Shown here piece by piece: positions 32,854 to 47,800 of a DNA stretch of 64,000 bases. Made by a program: the position numbers and the translations under genes. The notes under the pieces were generated by a model. The model was not told where the DNA came from, ran no database searches, and saw only the letters and a program-made list of their open reading frames with translations. The first letter of the stretch is position 1. Each line of letters opens with the position of its first letter. This DNA is from Thysanoteuthis rhombus (taxonomy: Eukaryota > Mollusca > Cephalopoda > Oegopsida > Thysanoteuthidae), in NCBI GenBank assembly GCA_963457665.1, contig OY735215.1, forward strand, positions 30,369,041 to 30,433,040, given 5' to 3'.

Positions 32854-35800
32854 CTGAAATACAAACAGGAAAATTTTTTTCAACTCAACAGAATAAAAAA
32901 CAACAAAGATTTTGGCACATTTGAAAAGTATACATCATAAATCATTGAATTCATTAAAAATCATTTTAAAAAATATTCTACAATTTTTAGGTAGTGTAGA
33001 AAATATGGACCGAGAAAATCATATAAAGACGCACCACTGATTTTCCGGCACATGTTGAATTATCCATTTTGTCAGACTAACAGAGGTCATGTAATGATAA
33101 TTATAATAATAATTCACTTCTGAACCATCCACACATAGTGTAATTGTTAGCATGTATGCCTAACATGTAGAAGGTCCTGCTAAAAGTTTGGAAAACTCTT
33201 CATTAGGTCAAATATCCCTGTACACTCAGCAACTAACTGAGTACACTCTAGGCTGTGTGATTTGCGTTGAGGTATCCCTTCAGTAGACTTGCATCCTGCC
33301 AAGTATGTGGTCATAAAGACTTGTAGGTATTAAGTCCTAGGCTTGACCAGACTTGAAACTTGTAAAGATCACTAAGCTGATGCAGGCAACAGAAACCAGT
33401 TCTTCATCACCAACCATCATACTCCATTGGTACGGTCCCTCTCTCTCTACAGATGTTTTACAGTACCTTACACTAATTATGCATATCTTCCACCTTTGAA
33501 GCATTTGGATAGTTAAAAACTCAAATACTAAATATTCTATCAAGTTCAATACCCTTACCAAATTTCAGGTTTTCTTATACTTATTTGCTTTTTAGAATCA
33601 CTCTAAAGTATTGCAGTATTTTCTCCCTTTGCTTTTTTAAAAAAAATTTCTTTATATCACACCCAGCTGATGAGCCAATAGCATACATCACACCAAGCTT
33701 CTGTACTGAAACACTGTTGTGAAGTTTTCTTTACACCTCTACCTTTCTTGCATGAATATAGACTTGTGTTTGTGCTTTACTGATTCCTGACTTAGCTTAG
33801 AAACCATTAATAAAGGTAAATCTGAACTAATTAAACAAGGAATTTCATAAAATTTATCTAGCAGTAACAATCACTGTAATATCAGCAATTAAGAGATGGC
33901 TCCACAAAACTTTACCTGTGGCCACTTGGTGAACTTGTGTAAAAGCAGTGAGAAATGTATATGGTGAGAAATGTATATGAAGTGTATGCTTAAAATTTGT
34001 CCAGATTAAAAGATGTCTCTGACCATCAGTTGCCGGAAAATCGGTGGTATACTTCGTTATATATATAAAAACTTAATTTAACTCTTATGTGCAAAAGAAT
34101 TACAGGACTGAACAATGAACCAATCAAAGAAACAGAATTAAATCAACAATTTTCACCTCTATAATTAGTTTCAGAAGTTCAAAAGCTCAATACGGCAAGT
34201 ATAAAGGAAAGGTATAAAATTGCACAAATGTATAAGAAATTCTACTCGAAAAATCATTTTCCAGAAAATTGTACATCAGCCATGTGCTAATCTCCCAAAT
34301 CTTTATCAACAGTTCAGTTTGAAATGTGGTTTCTCTCAGGTAAGAGTAATCTGGAAGTGAGAGTTTTTGCTGATATTTCCTCCTCTATCATAGAACTCCA
34401 TAAGAATACGAGCAACCACAAGACATAGCTTTCTTCTCTATTTCTGGATTAACTCAAATCATGAAGTTTGTTCCGGACAATTTGACAATAATTGTTCTTC
34501 TTTTGTTTCAATTAAGTGATTTGCAATGGTAATCCATTTCATATTGAATGTTGCAAAAAAAATGAATTTAAATTGATTTGACTTACTGTTAAGTTATCTC
34601 GTAGAAGCTGCATAATCAGAGTGCTATCTTTGTAAGTATCATCAGTCAAGTTATCTAATTCTGCAATTGCATCTTCGAATGCCTGCAACAGAGGAATGCA
34701 AAGTGAATGAATGAACAAACAATCAATTGTTATGGTTAACAAGTTTCAAAAATGTACAATATTGATCAAAGGACTGAAAATGAAAATACAGGATCAGATA
34801 AAAATTAAAAGGAAGGAAGAAAAAAAAAAAGAAGTTAGCTTCAAGGGAGATGATCATCTCAAAAACAATGAAAAAGGTGATAAGAATTCTGCTCTCACTA
34901 TTTCTTGAGCCTTTCATTTTTCTGTTTAACATACATACAAACTATAATTTTTTTAATTGTTTAATAAAGGATGACAAAACTGAGGTTCACTATGTACATA
35001 CCACTGATTCTGGCCAATATGAGACTGTGAAAAAAGATTGTTTTAGCAATTGATTTGATTTCCTAGAAATCTCCTATTTGGCCCTTTTCAGAAATCAGTA
35101 AAGTTATTCATTAGGAAGATGCAATTTTTTTTGTTTGATATTTTTCAATCTATTCATTAGGTCAAGTTCAAAATATTACTCAATTCAGGGGATTACACCT
35201 CTATCCCACAAAATACATGCCTTTAAAAAACATATTTTGCCAAACAGATCATCTACTACATCTGATAACAAAAAAGAAACAGCCTTTTCTAAAAAAAATC
35301 ACTACTGTGGGTGGGTAGCACGTATGACACTAGCACCAGAACTTGGTGTGCCAATCCTGATAAAGCGGTCTACAATTTAGTTGAAGACATCACAAGTCAT
35401 TTATTGAATATATAATGTTCCTATTCATTTTGGTTCAATCTGTCACAATTACAGCTACGCATTGGTTTGCATCTAGGTTACACTCTGGTAGCATGGATAC
35501 AGTTCAGATCTGCATGTAAGTCGACCGTTATATGGTGAAGTGAAATATGCACACTCCACAACATAAAATACCTACAACATGATACACACACATTTACTAA
35601 AACTTCTACATTGTACATACATCTTCCTTGCTTTTCAAAAGACAAAGGAACAAATGTCATCCATTTAATTTCTTTGAATAAATTATTAGCTCAATACAAG
35701 GTGTCTGCTCTTTACCTGCTTGCCTCCCATCTGGAGAACCCGAAGCAAACATGACATTTATACACTACGTTCTCTTTAGCTATCAATAACATAATGGGAA

Positions 35801-38800
35801 ATTTTCATTGAGTTACAGAATTGTAAAGACTGAAATTCTTGTCATCCGCAGATAATAGGTTTCAAGTTCTTGTGGAGATGTATCAGCAATCAGATGTAAG
35901 TCGGTCAGGCATTAGTTGACATGACTGCATAAGAAATTTCTATCAAAAGTAGAAGCAATCAGATTGATAATAGAATCAGTGGGCACAGAATTTCAATCTG
36001 TACAAACTGGGGCCCAACCAAAGTGGGGCAAGGTCTTATGGGAAAAAATTGATGAGGAAAACATTTTTCCAGCAAAATTAGTATCAGTTATCAATGAAAT
36101 TTTTACCATTGAAATTGCCATCTGCAGTGGGGTGGGATGGGTCCTTTTTAACAATTTCACTATAATAATTCATAGAACAAAAATGTGGAGTAACTCTACA
36201 AAAGGCATGAGCAAACAATACACCACGGAATATCTTTTGAAAAAGTTCACCCCCCCCCCCCCGAAAATAGATGCAGCTTTTATCATCGCTAGATAGCCAT
36301 TTTGCAGGTCAGAGAATTATTTAGAGATTTCTTTTTCAAGTATTAAGTGATTACATCAGAAATGTCATTTTTTGAATAGTAAGATGAAGGATGGTATAAA
36401 TAATGGTAAATATTTAATCAAATTATAACCAATTTGAAGTTACCACCTCTTACCGACAATCCTCCAATGATAATACGCCACCTCTATAAAATTCGTTAGG
36501 TTTAGTGGTCACAAATTCAGTAAAGGCATAAATTATGGCTTTTCTATTATTGAAGCTTTTATTACATATGAAACTCAAAATGCTTAAAAAGATGTTAATA
36601 TTTTGGAAAAATGTCAGGTAAATATGAAAGAAACTGAAAGACTTCATATTCCAATTCACGGAGAGGTATGGAGTCTGGCACTGTCATGGCAAATTTCATT
36701 CAGTTCATTCTAGATCCACTTTCCTAACTTTCTAACCTATCCAATTGCCTTGAGATCATGTGATATGATTGCTGTTGAAATCTTTTAGTCTTCAGAAAAT
36801 GCTTGAACCATTGTTCATGGGCTTTTGATCAATGCTGTCAATTCATCATCATTAAGAACAGATTTTAGCCTCTAAAGTTTGTAAGTGATATCCATATTTC
36901 TAAACCTTAACTACTGAACCAATGCAGAATAGTTTGCTCTGTAGTATTTTCCTCCAAATCCTTTATTAATTCTATTTGCAGCTGGAGTAACATTATGTCC
37001 TTATTTGGAAGCGTACTTGAAAATAAGTCTAATTTCTTGGGTAGACACCACTGCGGTCAAAGGATCAAAAACCTCCTATTATAATGAATTACACCTCTAT
37101 ATACAATGATTCTGTACAAAAAGAAAAAAAAATGCAGTCATATTAGTAAATCTTTCACTTATAGTATTATTCCCCATGTTTACAAAAGACAAAAACATTT
37201 CACTAGTAATATCTCATAGAATAGAAAGAGATTAAAATTTACACACTCACAAGAAGAAAAGGTGTATTGACATAGATAAGTAGGGTGATAAGAGTACACT
37301 GGGACAGAGATCCTTTTGTAATGTAAAATGAGGAGACATAAAAACTCATGTGTGAATTCAAATTTGAACAATGAGCAGCTGCAATCATCAAAATCACTTC
37401 CAGACAAGAAACATAGGTACATATTGTGTTAGGACTTAACATTGTTGAAAATTCTCTGAGGTTATCTTAGAAAATAAACAGACATGATGCTTATGCCAAG
37501 TAATTGATAAAACATAATTAACATTATAAGTATGAATACTTTTTTTTTTTTCTTTCTTGAACAAATTTTCACACAAAAATTTCTTCATGATAGATTTGGC
37601 AGTGGGTTTGAAGCCTGTCAGTAATTTACTCTCATTATTCATAGGGTATAAGCATGGGGGCATACATGAAAAAAAAGTATTCATAGAAGCCCATTTCAAT
37701 ATGCTATGATAAAAATAAAAGATCTTCTCAAATTCTGACCTACTCTAATAAAGATAAAGAGAAGAATTCTCTCCAGAAAAAAAGAAAAAAAAAAAAAAAT
37801 ACTAACTCATTACACTAAAGAAAATATCTTGCTTTTCTCGTGCTTGGAATATATTTTCCAGACATACCGACACAGGTATTGTAATTACATCTCCTAGTAT
37901 TATTTTTCAGTCTTTCCACAAATAAAAAGAATCCCATCTTTATACAAATAGATTCATGATGTATGGTGTTTATTTACTCATTTATGGTGCAAGGAATGAT
38001 GAATGATTATTCAGATAATTGTAGACAAGTTTATTTTTAAAGATATTGCAGAAAGAACAGTTTCAAGCAAAATTCATTCTCTTCTTAAAATCCTATGAAG
38101 CTAAATTAAATAAGTAATAAAAAACAAAACAATTGGGAATTACAACTGAACTTTTCTTTCATATAATCTTTCCATTGAATGAAGATAGAAATAAAGAAAA
38201 TCCATAAAGGAATCCCCCTACAATTGCTACACAATGAAGCAGACTTGAAATCTTACGTGCACCTCTAAAGAAATAAAATCCTTGATAAATGATTCCTATT
38301 TCAAATTAGTTTTATCATGAAAATATCAAATTAAGAACTATTCATAAAAGAGTATATGTAAGTGTGTAACAGTATTTAGAGTACTAAGCTATAGGTTGAA
38401 AGGTAGAGAGTTGTATTCCCGGTGAAGAATTAGCATTCACATCGAAGAAAAATGGTTTAGTACTAAGGTAAAAGACTCTTATTATTTTCAGTCTGTCTAG
38501 TTATGTGAAATCTTGAACACTTCAATGGTATGAATATAAAAGCGGCAGATCTAATAATCTTCCTTATTGAAGCTCTCCATTTATGCATATGCTTCGATTA
38601 AACCATCTTCTGTCAGGCATGATTCTTGAAAGATATATTAAAAAGAATAATTTACTTAAAGCAAAAGACATCTAAATTGATTATCCAAATGATGGGCTGT
38701 TTTTTTTTTTTCTACTGTATCAACATAGGAATCCTAAGTGCTGTAGTTGATACGAGACCTTCATTCTTTCTATAAGTATTTATAGCTTTGAATTATCTTA

Positions 38801-41800
38801 AAATCTCATCCGTCTTTCAAGAGAGCTGATGGGGCAAACTGCTTTGAAAAACCCAAAGTGGAAATAAAGCAGAAATGCATAATCCCAAGATGGAAAAAAA
38901 AACAAAAAAAAACCAACAAATTACTGAGTCTTTCAAAGATAAAATGAACAGCATTTCTATAAAGATTAATAAAACTCAGGTATCAAAGTATGTCTTTTTC
39001 TAGAGTAGTAAACTTGTAAGGTTGGCCTAGGTGGATATAGTATATCTTGGTATTTCTGAATTTTCAATATTTTTCATCGTACATGATTTTCTTTTTGTTA
39101 CCTCTCATGAACATGCAGATAGATTTGTTCTTGACTGCATCATGGACATTTAAAAGATGAATAGAAGTTATGAGAAAGAAACATTTTTTGGACAATATCA
39201 TTTTACTACTTCAAAAAAAAAAAAAAAAAATTTTACATTCAATCTTTGTAATGAAGTAATAACAAAGGAACTAAAATTTATTACCATGAATCCATGAAAG
39301 GAAAAAAATGTCAGAAATCAGAAATTACTATATATATGGCTGATCTACAGAATCTGTATTAATGATACTTATGTATGGAAAAAAAAATCATTATTAGTTC
39401 TATGAGTAAATTCAACTGGTACATAATGGACTTAAGTTTTCAACAGATACACACTGAGCTAGTAATTTTTGATCTACTCATTTTTTTTCAATACAATTCA
39501 AAACGAGCAATGAATTTATTGGTCTCTCATTTTTTTCCCCTTGCTACTGTGTCAATCATACCACATTTGTTCAGACACATTCACTATAACAAGACATGGT
39601 TGAATGTTGTCAATAAGATTTTCACTGGATTCCTAATGTCCTGGGTAAGTATATGTGATCTAAGTTAAGCTTTCATATAAAATAATCTGCTTGCCCAATT
39701 AGTAGTGGAGCTGGCTTTTGTCCAACTTGAAAAATTCTCATTTTCAAGAAGAGATGGACCAACAGTGCTTTTATAATTCAGTCTGATGTAGACAAAGAGG
39801 GACATGTAAGCTAGAGCTGAGATATCACAGAGGTAAGTAAGTGAGTCATGGGGGCATTTTTTTTTCCTTTCTTCTCTACCTGAAAATAGCAGCAGCTGCT
39901 TCAGTTATGTCAGCTCTGCTCTCCCCATCAGATATTCACAGTAAAACAGCATTTATCTCTGTGGAGTACAAGATAAAAAGTAAAAGGGGAATATGCTTAG
40001 GCTTACGGATAAAAGGAACAGGTGCAGTACAAAATACATCCATTTTTGCAGTCAGAAGAGTGTTAAGAGCAGAGGATACCTTTCTTAGCAGTATCAATTG
40101 AAGAAGGATTCAATTTAGGAAACTGGGAAATTCGTTTTGAAATATGGATTAACACACCACGGGAAAATGTTCGGCACATGTCTGAGAATTGTGTTCTATA
40201 CTCAATGTTTTACTAACTCAACCACAATAGAAGACTGAGCAGTGAGAAATCAACCAAAAATCAACCTCCATCCAAGAAAACGTGTTGAAACAGATTTTAA
40301 GAATACACTGACCTCAAATTTCAACTTGTCTTAAAAGAGGTTGTAAAAGCAGGAGGTGGGGAGGACAGGGGGCATCAGAAGGGACAGACCGAGTGTTGCC
40401 ACTGCCACAAAGGAAGATATTTGATGGTCACATCAACCACAAATTTTCCCTTCAAGACTGGCAGTTGATAACAAAGAGAAATATACATCAGGCCAGCTCT
40501 TTTATTGCATAAATATCTACATATGACACTTTGATCTTAGCCCAAAATATAGATTTTTGGACGTCATTTTCGAAACTCTAAATTTTCTTCCAATTAGTTC
40601 TTAGTTAATTTAGTACTTTGGAAGAGCGTGTGGTGACCATGACTGTCTATCTTTTTATGGATTACCAGGTTTATAATGAAATTTTTTATATCAAACTGAT
40701 TAATCTAAAATCTATACGAGGTGTGGATGGTCTAATGCATAGCAGCATGGAAAATGGAATTGGCTAACAGAGTTCAAACTGAGACAGTTCGTGTTCACTT
40801 CACACTAATTCCCTTGGAAAAATCATGAATCTATCTCTTCACCTACTAGTTATGGATAAATAGCAGTGCAGACTGGGCTTTTCAGCCTTGAATGGCAACG
40901 AGTCTAGGATATGGACAACTCAGAATTCAAACCAGGGAAGTCCCAACCTTTGTCCAGCATTGTGAATGGCTGGCAACAAACACAGAAGAGAGTATGTTCC
41001 TGAAATGTAAAGCTGGAAGGTGATTCAAACAATGCATTCTCCTGATAATCATCTATGGAGCTGAAACATGGAACTTGGATAAAAAAAAATTGACCCTCAA
41101 ACTGAGAACCAAGCAAAGTGCATAAAAGAGAGAATCATGCTGAACATCACACGGAGAGATCACAAGATAGCACAGTATATTAGAGAAGAAACAGGAGTCA
41201 GAGATATAGAATCTATTAGCAAACTCAAATGGCAATGGGTTGATCATGTTGCAAGAGTGACAGACAACCGCTACACATCACGGCATATGTAAAACTGTGG
41301 ACAGTTAAAAAAAAATATATATATATAAAAAAAAAAAAAAGATGGTGTGATGAACTAGACAAATTTAGAATGAATCGGCTCCGATAGAGAGGGAGGTCTA
41401 CATTCAACGTCAGAAGCTAGAAGACTGATGATGATTAAGATAAAAATAAAAGAATTAAAAAAAACAGATGGATGATATAAAAGCGACTACAATCTCCATC
41501 TCCCGCAAAACCCGAGTACAAGTGGAAAATTTAAATCTAAAATAATTCAACTTGAATGTCATAGTTCTATTCAACAATCAGTAAACATCTCTTTGAAGGT
41601 CAATATTAGAACAACTCACCAATACAGGCTTTATCAAAACTTAGAGAAAATTAGTAATATCATTGAATTTTCTAGAGCCTGTGAAAAGAAGAGCCTTACA
41701 ATAATCAAACAGGAATATACCACTTTGTATTCACGTTTTCAGGATCAATTCTTGGCAAATTTCTGAGGACTTGTTTGAGGCTTTTTTATTCTATAATCTT

Positions 41801-44800
41801 TGATTGAAGTTCAGTTCTAATCGGAGCTCTTGGGTATTGCATTGACTAAGAATAAAAATGCAGAAATCTGAAATAAAGCAGTAGCTTTTTGGAACTTGGA
41901 TTCACATCCATTACTTCAGGATCTCATCTTTCACGGATAATACCACAGACCATTAGGAAACCAAAGCTGTCATGGTCAGGCAAGATTCTAATCAGTAGAG
42001 TTTTTCTACCACTATCTTCCTTTTGAATTATTCTAAGCTGTATTGTTGACTACTTAATAATCGTGATATCATCAGTTAATTTGAAATTCTCAGATGAAGC
42101 ATTTCCATTTTGGCACAAATATTTTTCATACAGTGACAGACTAGGATGAAAAACTTCCAACTCTTATTTATGCATCTGCATGTTCATAGTGTCTGGTGAA
42201 GACTGAGTGACAACAAGTCTCGAGTTTTCAAGTCTCCAGCCCTCCTCCCAGTGTTCTTGCAGAATGCAGCAATACAGTAGTTCATATAGTCTCAACCACC
42301 CCATGTTTGCTAACTCGTCTAACATGTTCATGCTAGATGTCTGACAGTCATTACTGAAGCCAGAGTGATTTTTGGTTTCAAATCTCTGGGTCTCTTCTCA
42401 GTATTCCTACAGACCTCAGCAATGTCATGGTCTAGACAGTTTCAACCCTGGGATAAATCAGAAGAAAAAGATGGTGACAGAAAGACACTATAGATGAGAA
42501 TCCTGCCAAACCATCAAAGCTTTGGTAGCCTAATGATATTGTCCATGAAAAATAAATAAAGGTATGGGAGTTCAATCCTCAACCAAAGCTATTTCTTTAT
42601 TCCTAATTCCTTAGTTTGGAAGATCAGAATTGAGATAATCATTATTCAATTTTCTTATATTTTAAAAAGTATATTCTTATTTCTATAAACATAGTACACT
42701 TTGATTCATCATCATCATCATCAGACTTATCATCAGTTGTTGGACATAGACCTTCCCAGGATTTGTCACATCTCTCTATTATGGGTAGTGCAGAGCCTAT
42801 ATTTCTTGAACCAGTCCAGTTTGTCGCGACATCTCGTATTCTGCTGGCCTCGGTTCCGCATTTAATCTCTGGGGATGCATGTTGTGAGTCCTGATATCCA
42901 TTGGTTGTCTGCCATTCTTGCAACATGACCAGCCCATTGCCATTTGAGTTTCCTAATGGTTTTGATCTCTTGCACTCCTTTTCCCCTAATATACTGTGCT
43001 GTCTTATGGTCTCTCCATGTGAGGTTGAGCAGGATTTTCTCAAGTGCATGTTACATAGTTCTTAGTTTACTGGTCAGTCTCTTGGTTTGGTTCCATGTTT
43101 CAGCTCCATAGGTGACTATCAGGAGGATGCACTGGTAGTATACTCTTCTTTTTAGGACTAATGGGATTTTCTTGTTCTTGAAGGTTGAGTTTGCTCTACC
43201 TAAGGCTTGCCACCCTAGAGATTCTTTTGAATACACAAACTCAAGATGAATCGAATAAATAAATTGACAAGCATGTAATCTGTTCCCATGAAAGTTATTT
43301 TTGTTACGTTTCTCTAAGGTTACATTATATATTTAGGTTTTCTCCCATTAACTTTAAATCTGTTTGCTATTCCTTGAAAAATTGCCAGTATGATTTGTAT
43401 TTTAACCAAGTACTTAGTGAATTTTGTTTAATAAAGTAAAAAAATCTCTTCCTGCTTTTCTCAGTTAATTATATTGTAATCAATTGGAAGTTAATCATGT
43501 TGATTATCAGTGCTGTTTAATGTTCTTTTATTGAGATTGGATCACTAAATACTTGAAATATCAACTGTACAAGACCCACTAAAATGTACGTGACCGTAAA
43601 TGCAAAAAGAAAATTCAAGTCATGCACTAAATCACTATTTCGCTGTGAAGACGTAACTGGCGTAGGGGGTGGAGTGGTGGTGGGGGGAGTCGAAAGAAAA
43701 AGAGGAAAAAACTAGAAAGAAAGGAGAAGACTTTCTCTCTGATACAAATCAAGTGAACGAACAAATGAGTAGAATGAAAGGGAGAGGCTGACAATGGGCA
43801 CAAGAAGTAGAGAACGCAAGGAATTCCCAGGCGATGAGATCATAACTGACAGAGCAGACTGCACATGAGAAATGCCATAAAACACAATAACACTTCATAA
43901 ATATCAAAAAGTGACATAAATACAGTCCCAAGTCTATAGATGCAATTTGCTCACCCCTTTTTTTTGTTACAAGTAATTATTAATTATTAGTCAGTACTAA
44001 CTGTTAATTACTTGGCACTGGGTTTTACATAAGTCAGGCATAATGAATTGAGCTAAATTATATATTTGTTATTTTTTTTGTTTCTTTATTGTACAGAAAT
44101 GTGTAGTAGTCCCTTGAATTTTGCGGCTGGGGGGTGGCACACAGACACCTCGCAAAATTGAAATTCTGCGAATAATTTTCCTCTCAACACACACACTTTG
44201 TCGTAACTGAGCAGAAACGATGACCATTTAAACATTTATTCAGTGGATCGGGGAGATCGAAGGGAGAAATAGATAAGAGATTAAGACAATGAGTAGGCAT
44301 CGACACGCTCACTGGAAAATTGACACCTTCCAAAAAAAGGTGAAAATAGTATGAAACTTAATTTAATCTTAGATTAGTGTCATTAGTAAAAAGAAAGATT
44401 GGCAAAAAGATTTGAGATAAGAATCATCGGTATACAGTGTGATATTTTTAATATAGATGATGTAAAATGTTGCGACATATGTTAATGAAATATTTGCAAT
44501 ATATTCATCCAAAATTACCTAGATTTTAAGAAATAAAACAAATCAACTGCTGTCTTTAACAGCAACTTTTGTCAAAAGCAACCCACCCCCAAACACTCTC
44601 TGTCTTATGTGAAGCTGCAATCGATCTCCCATAGGCTAATGAATTGCAACCATATCATACCTCAAGATAAAATATTAGGACTTTTTCTTTCTGGCAAATT
44701 CAAGAGAAAACTCGAGAAAAAAATATCTTAATATTTTCCCCAAAAGTCTGTAAGTATAGCTGCTCTTTTTTGATGAAAAAAAGGGGGGGGGGGGCAAATA

Positions 44801-47800
44801 ATCAAGTCCACAAGATTAGAGGGACTACTGTACACATAGAATATATTAGCTCCTTTCAGTTAGATTTTTTAAGCCTGTTTTTATTTCATTAACCACTGGG
44901 GGAAAGATGGTAGTTCACAATCAACTCACAGGGGCAACAGTCATTATGGAAGTGTTTTTGTCCATTTGGTCTGGTGTACAATGCTTTATTATTTTACTAA
45001 CATTGTTTTCAATCCCAAGAATTTGGTTTAAACAAAAGAACGAATGCACACATGCATGCACATTTAATCCTCACTGGGTGTCATATGAAAGTAATCTCAA
45101 GAAATATCAACATAGATGATTGACAATATCCAGTTTGAAAAAAACTTTCATGATTGTAATTAACCTTATTTTCATTCATGTGATCTACATTCCACTTGAG
45201 AGACACTGGGGACAGAAATGATTAACTTATGAAATAAAGAAAGAAAAATGTCTCATCTAACTGTTTATTTAAAGAAAATCTCCCCAAATCTTCAAGGTAT
45301 TTTAATTACAGTTCTTTTGTGATTGAAGAGTAGTATCTTCTTTTTGCTTCAATGAATAGAGGATTGCCCAAGTCCATTTGATATATAGAAACATCCAAAC
45401 AATTTTCATGCTTTAAAATTCTGAAATAAAAATAAGCTATTTATACTTCAATAATGGGATCTATTTTCTTTTCATTTACAGCACATATCTTTTATCTATA
45501 CTAATTTGATAATTCATATTTTTCGTTTACAGCCTTTTATCAGTATGTATGCTTATTGGGGATTCAGTGTGACCTTTTACTTATTTATTTTTTTTTAAAG
45601 CTAGATGTCTTACCAAACTAAATACAAAATTTATAATAGCAATTAACACATTTCACCTGACAAAGAAGATTTAATTGGAGATATCAATAGCAAGTTCAAT
45701 GTACTTATAAGTGAACTATTCTGCATTTAATTAATTTCAAAATAAATTGACAGAAATATAATGAAAGCCTGACTAATCAAGAAAAAAAAGAAATCACATT
45801 TAATACTCATTTATGTCATGTTCATTACCTTTTTTAGTCAGTCAGTCACAGAATGCACATTGACTACAGCAAGAACCGCGATGAAGAAAAAAAAACAAAA
45901 CAAAAAAACAAACTTACAGATTTTGCTAAAGTGCAGGCCTTTTCTCGGTTACTCTGCATTTCAAAATAGAAGACTGATAAATTGAGAGCCAAACCAAGTC
46001 GAATGGGGTTTGTGGGACGCAGGGTGCTCTGTGCTCCAGTGGCAATGTCCCATGCTTCTTGGTAGGCTGCCTGAGATTTGTCTGCAACCTCTGAAATAAA
46101 CAGCAAATATAAAAAAGAAGAAAAAAAAACAAAACAAAAAAAAAAACATATTTATACAACTTCTTTTCTCTGTGTGGAGCTAATAAAGACTTTGACTTAA
46201 CTCAGATTATGCATAAACTACTTGAGTGGAGAAGTGTTCTTTTTAGATATCTATAATTTGGAAACACGAATCATGGTAATCAAGAACATTTCTTCTGTGC
46301 AAACCATTTCCAGTGCTAATGAGTAAAAGGAGTAATTATGTATTTAGGTCAGAGACAGTCCAATTGGTTAAGTAAATGACCAGAACTATCAAAATGATGC
46401 AAAATAAAAACTAATTCAAAAAATTGAAATTCTAAATATCACAAAGGTTAAGGACACCTCATTTTAAGCGTAAAAGTGTTGATACATCGACTATACTACA
46501 CTGTAAAAATTATTTCCCTCAACTTCGGATACAATTTTTTTTTTGTAGCAACGAGTATATACTATTGATATCAGTACATTAGGGCTTTTTTCTTTTAATC
46601 AGGTAAAAAAGTTTAGACAGTTAAAATTAATAGATTACTTAAAATGCATCCTACATTTTAACATAATAAAATCCAATAGAGAACAATGTGCAAATGTTAC
46701 CACATAGAATAAGACTTTTTTTTCATCATTTTAAAATTATCAAGCATCTATAACAAAAATTCAAATTACCTAGAGAAATAGAAATGGAACAACCGTAGCC
46801 ATCAGAGTTAGTTCTATCCTTTTTTTATAGGCATGTATTTGTCTGTGTGTTCCAGTACTCTAGGCTATACCATACTACAGACTTGAAAATTAGCATCAGT
46901 ACTCCACTAGACACCTTCTAAAAATGTTTTTATTTCTGAGAGAAAAAAAAAAAAAGAAAAAAAAAGCTGTTTGGATCCCATTCAATAATAACGTCTATAT
47001 TCTTTCTCAATTTTTTTTTTTTTTTCAAAATTTTTTTTTTATATACTCCATTCAAGATGTCTATCAATGGAAAATTCCAGTAATGTCAGTAATAGAATTT
47101 ATTTAGACCATATTTATTCCTTGATTGAATTTTTTCTTACAGGACTTCAAATTTTGATGCCACAGTTGTTCAATTATTGACTGTGATGGCAAGTCTATGT
47201 AATATTTCCCAAGAATTTGATACCTTTATTTGTGACTATGTTTGAGGTTGGTTTTGTATCACCTAAAAATGCTATTTGAACTATAACAAGTTTATCGCAA
47301 TGTGAGAAAAACAAAAAAGAATTCTCTAAATCATGTTATGATCATTTCGATCAGCACTAAGAAAGAACTGGAATTGCTATAGATTGGCTAACATTCACTG
47401 CAAAGTTGCCAGGGTTCTTCCTGGCATTTACTCTAACAGGTAAGTTGAAGATCAGACACGTAGAAGAGGGGAATTCCAAGTATGGTGTTGGTGTAAAGAA
47501 TGAAGATTTTTTTCTGATGTTTGTCATTAAAAAGAAAATTGTTTATTCTTAATAAGCCAGAAAAATATTCATTCTTTCTCAGAAGCAAGAAGAAATGATC
47601 AATGCTCAAAATTTTTAAAAAACTCAACAATATCAAATGCAGAAAAATGTATGTCATGAGCAGAAATGTGAAATGTCTTTCAGTTCTTTCCTTGGCAAGT
47701 TAAGCTGTGTAAGCATGCCACCCAAATACAGGCATGCGTCACTTAACATCCCGGTTACATTTCGGCCAGTAGGACATTAGGTCTATGACATACTAGAGTT

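Larger units (their letters stand above)
32854..34586 (-). other. 14-3-3 gene 2, intron 4
   Basis: The 1.7-kb intron is largely filled by an inverted-repeat element (about 33020-34065) that contains a tRNA-like SINE. The rest is AT-rich. Confidence 0.85.
34683..45917 (-). other. 14-3-3 gene 2, intron 3
   Basis: This 11.2-kb intron holds two LINE 3' fragments (41.0-41.4 and 42.7-43.2 kb), tRNA-like SINE fragments and a pogo/Tigger-like MITE (44.1-44.8 kb). No other exon is recognised. Open frames of up to 110 codons are unsupported. Confidence 0.85.

Noticed and set aside
32432-32864. 141-codon plus-strand frame and 65-codon minus-strand frame
   Set aside because: Both run through the TAG/TGG microsatellite next to the stop codon of 14-3-3 gene 2 (poly-Val and poly-Leu) and have no family match.
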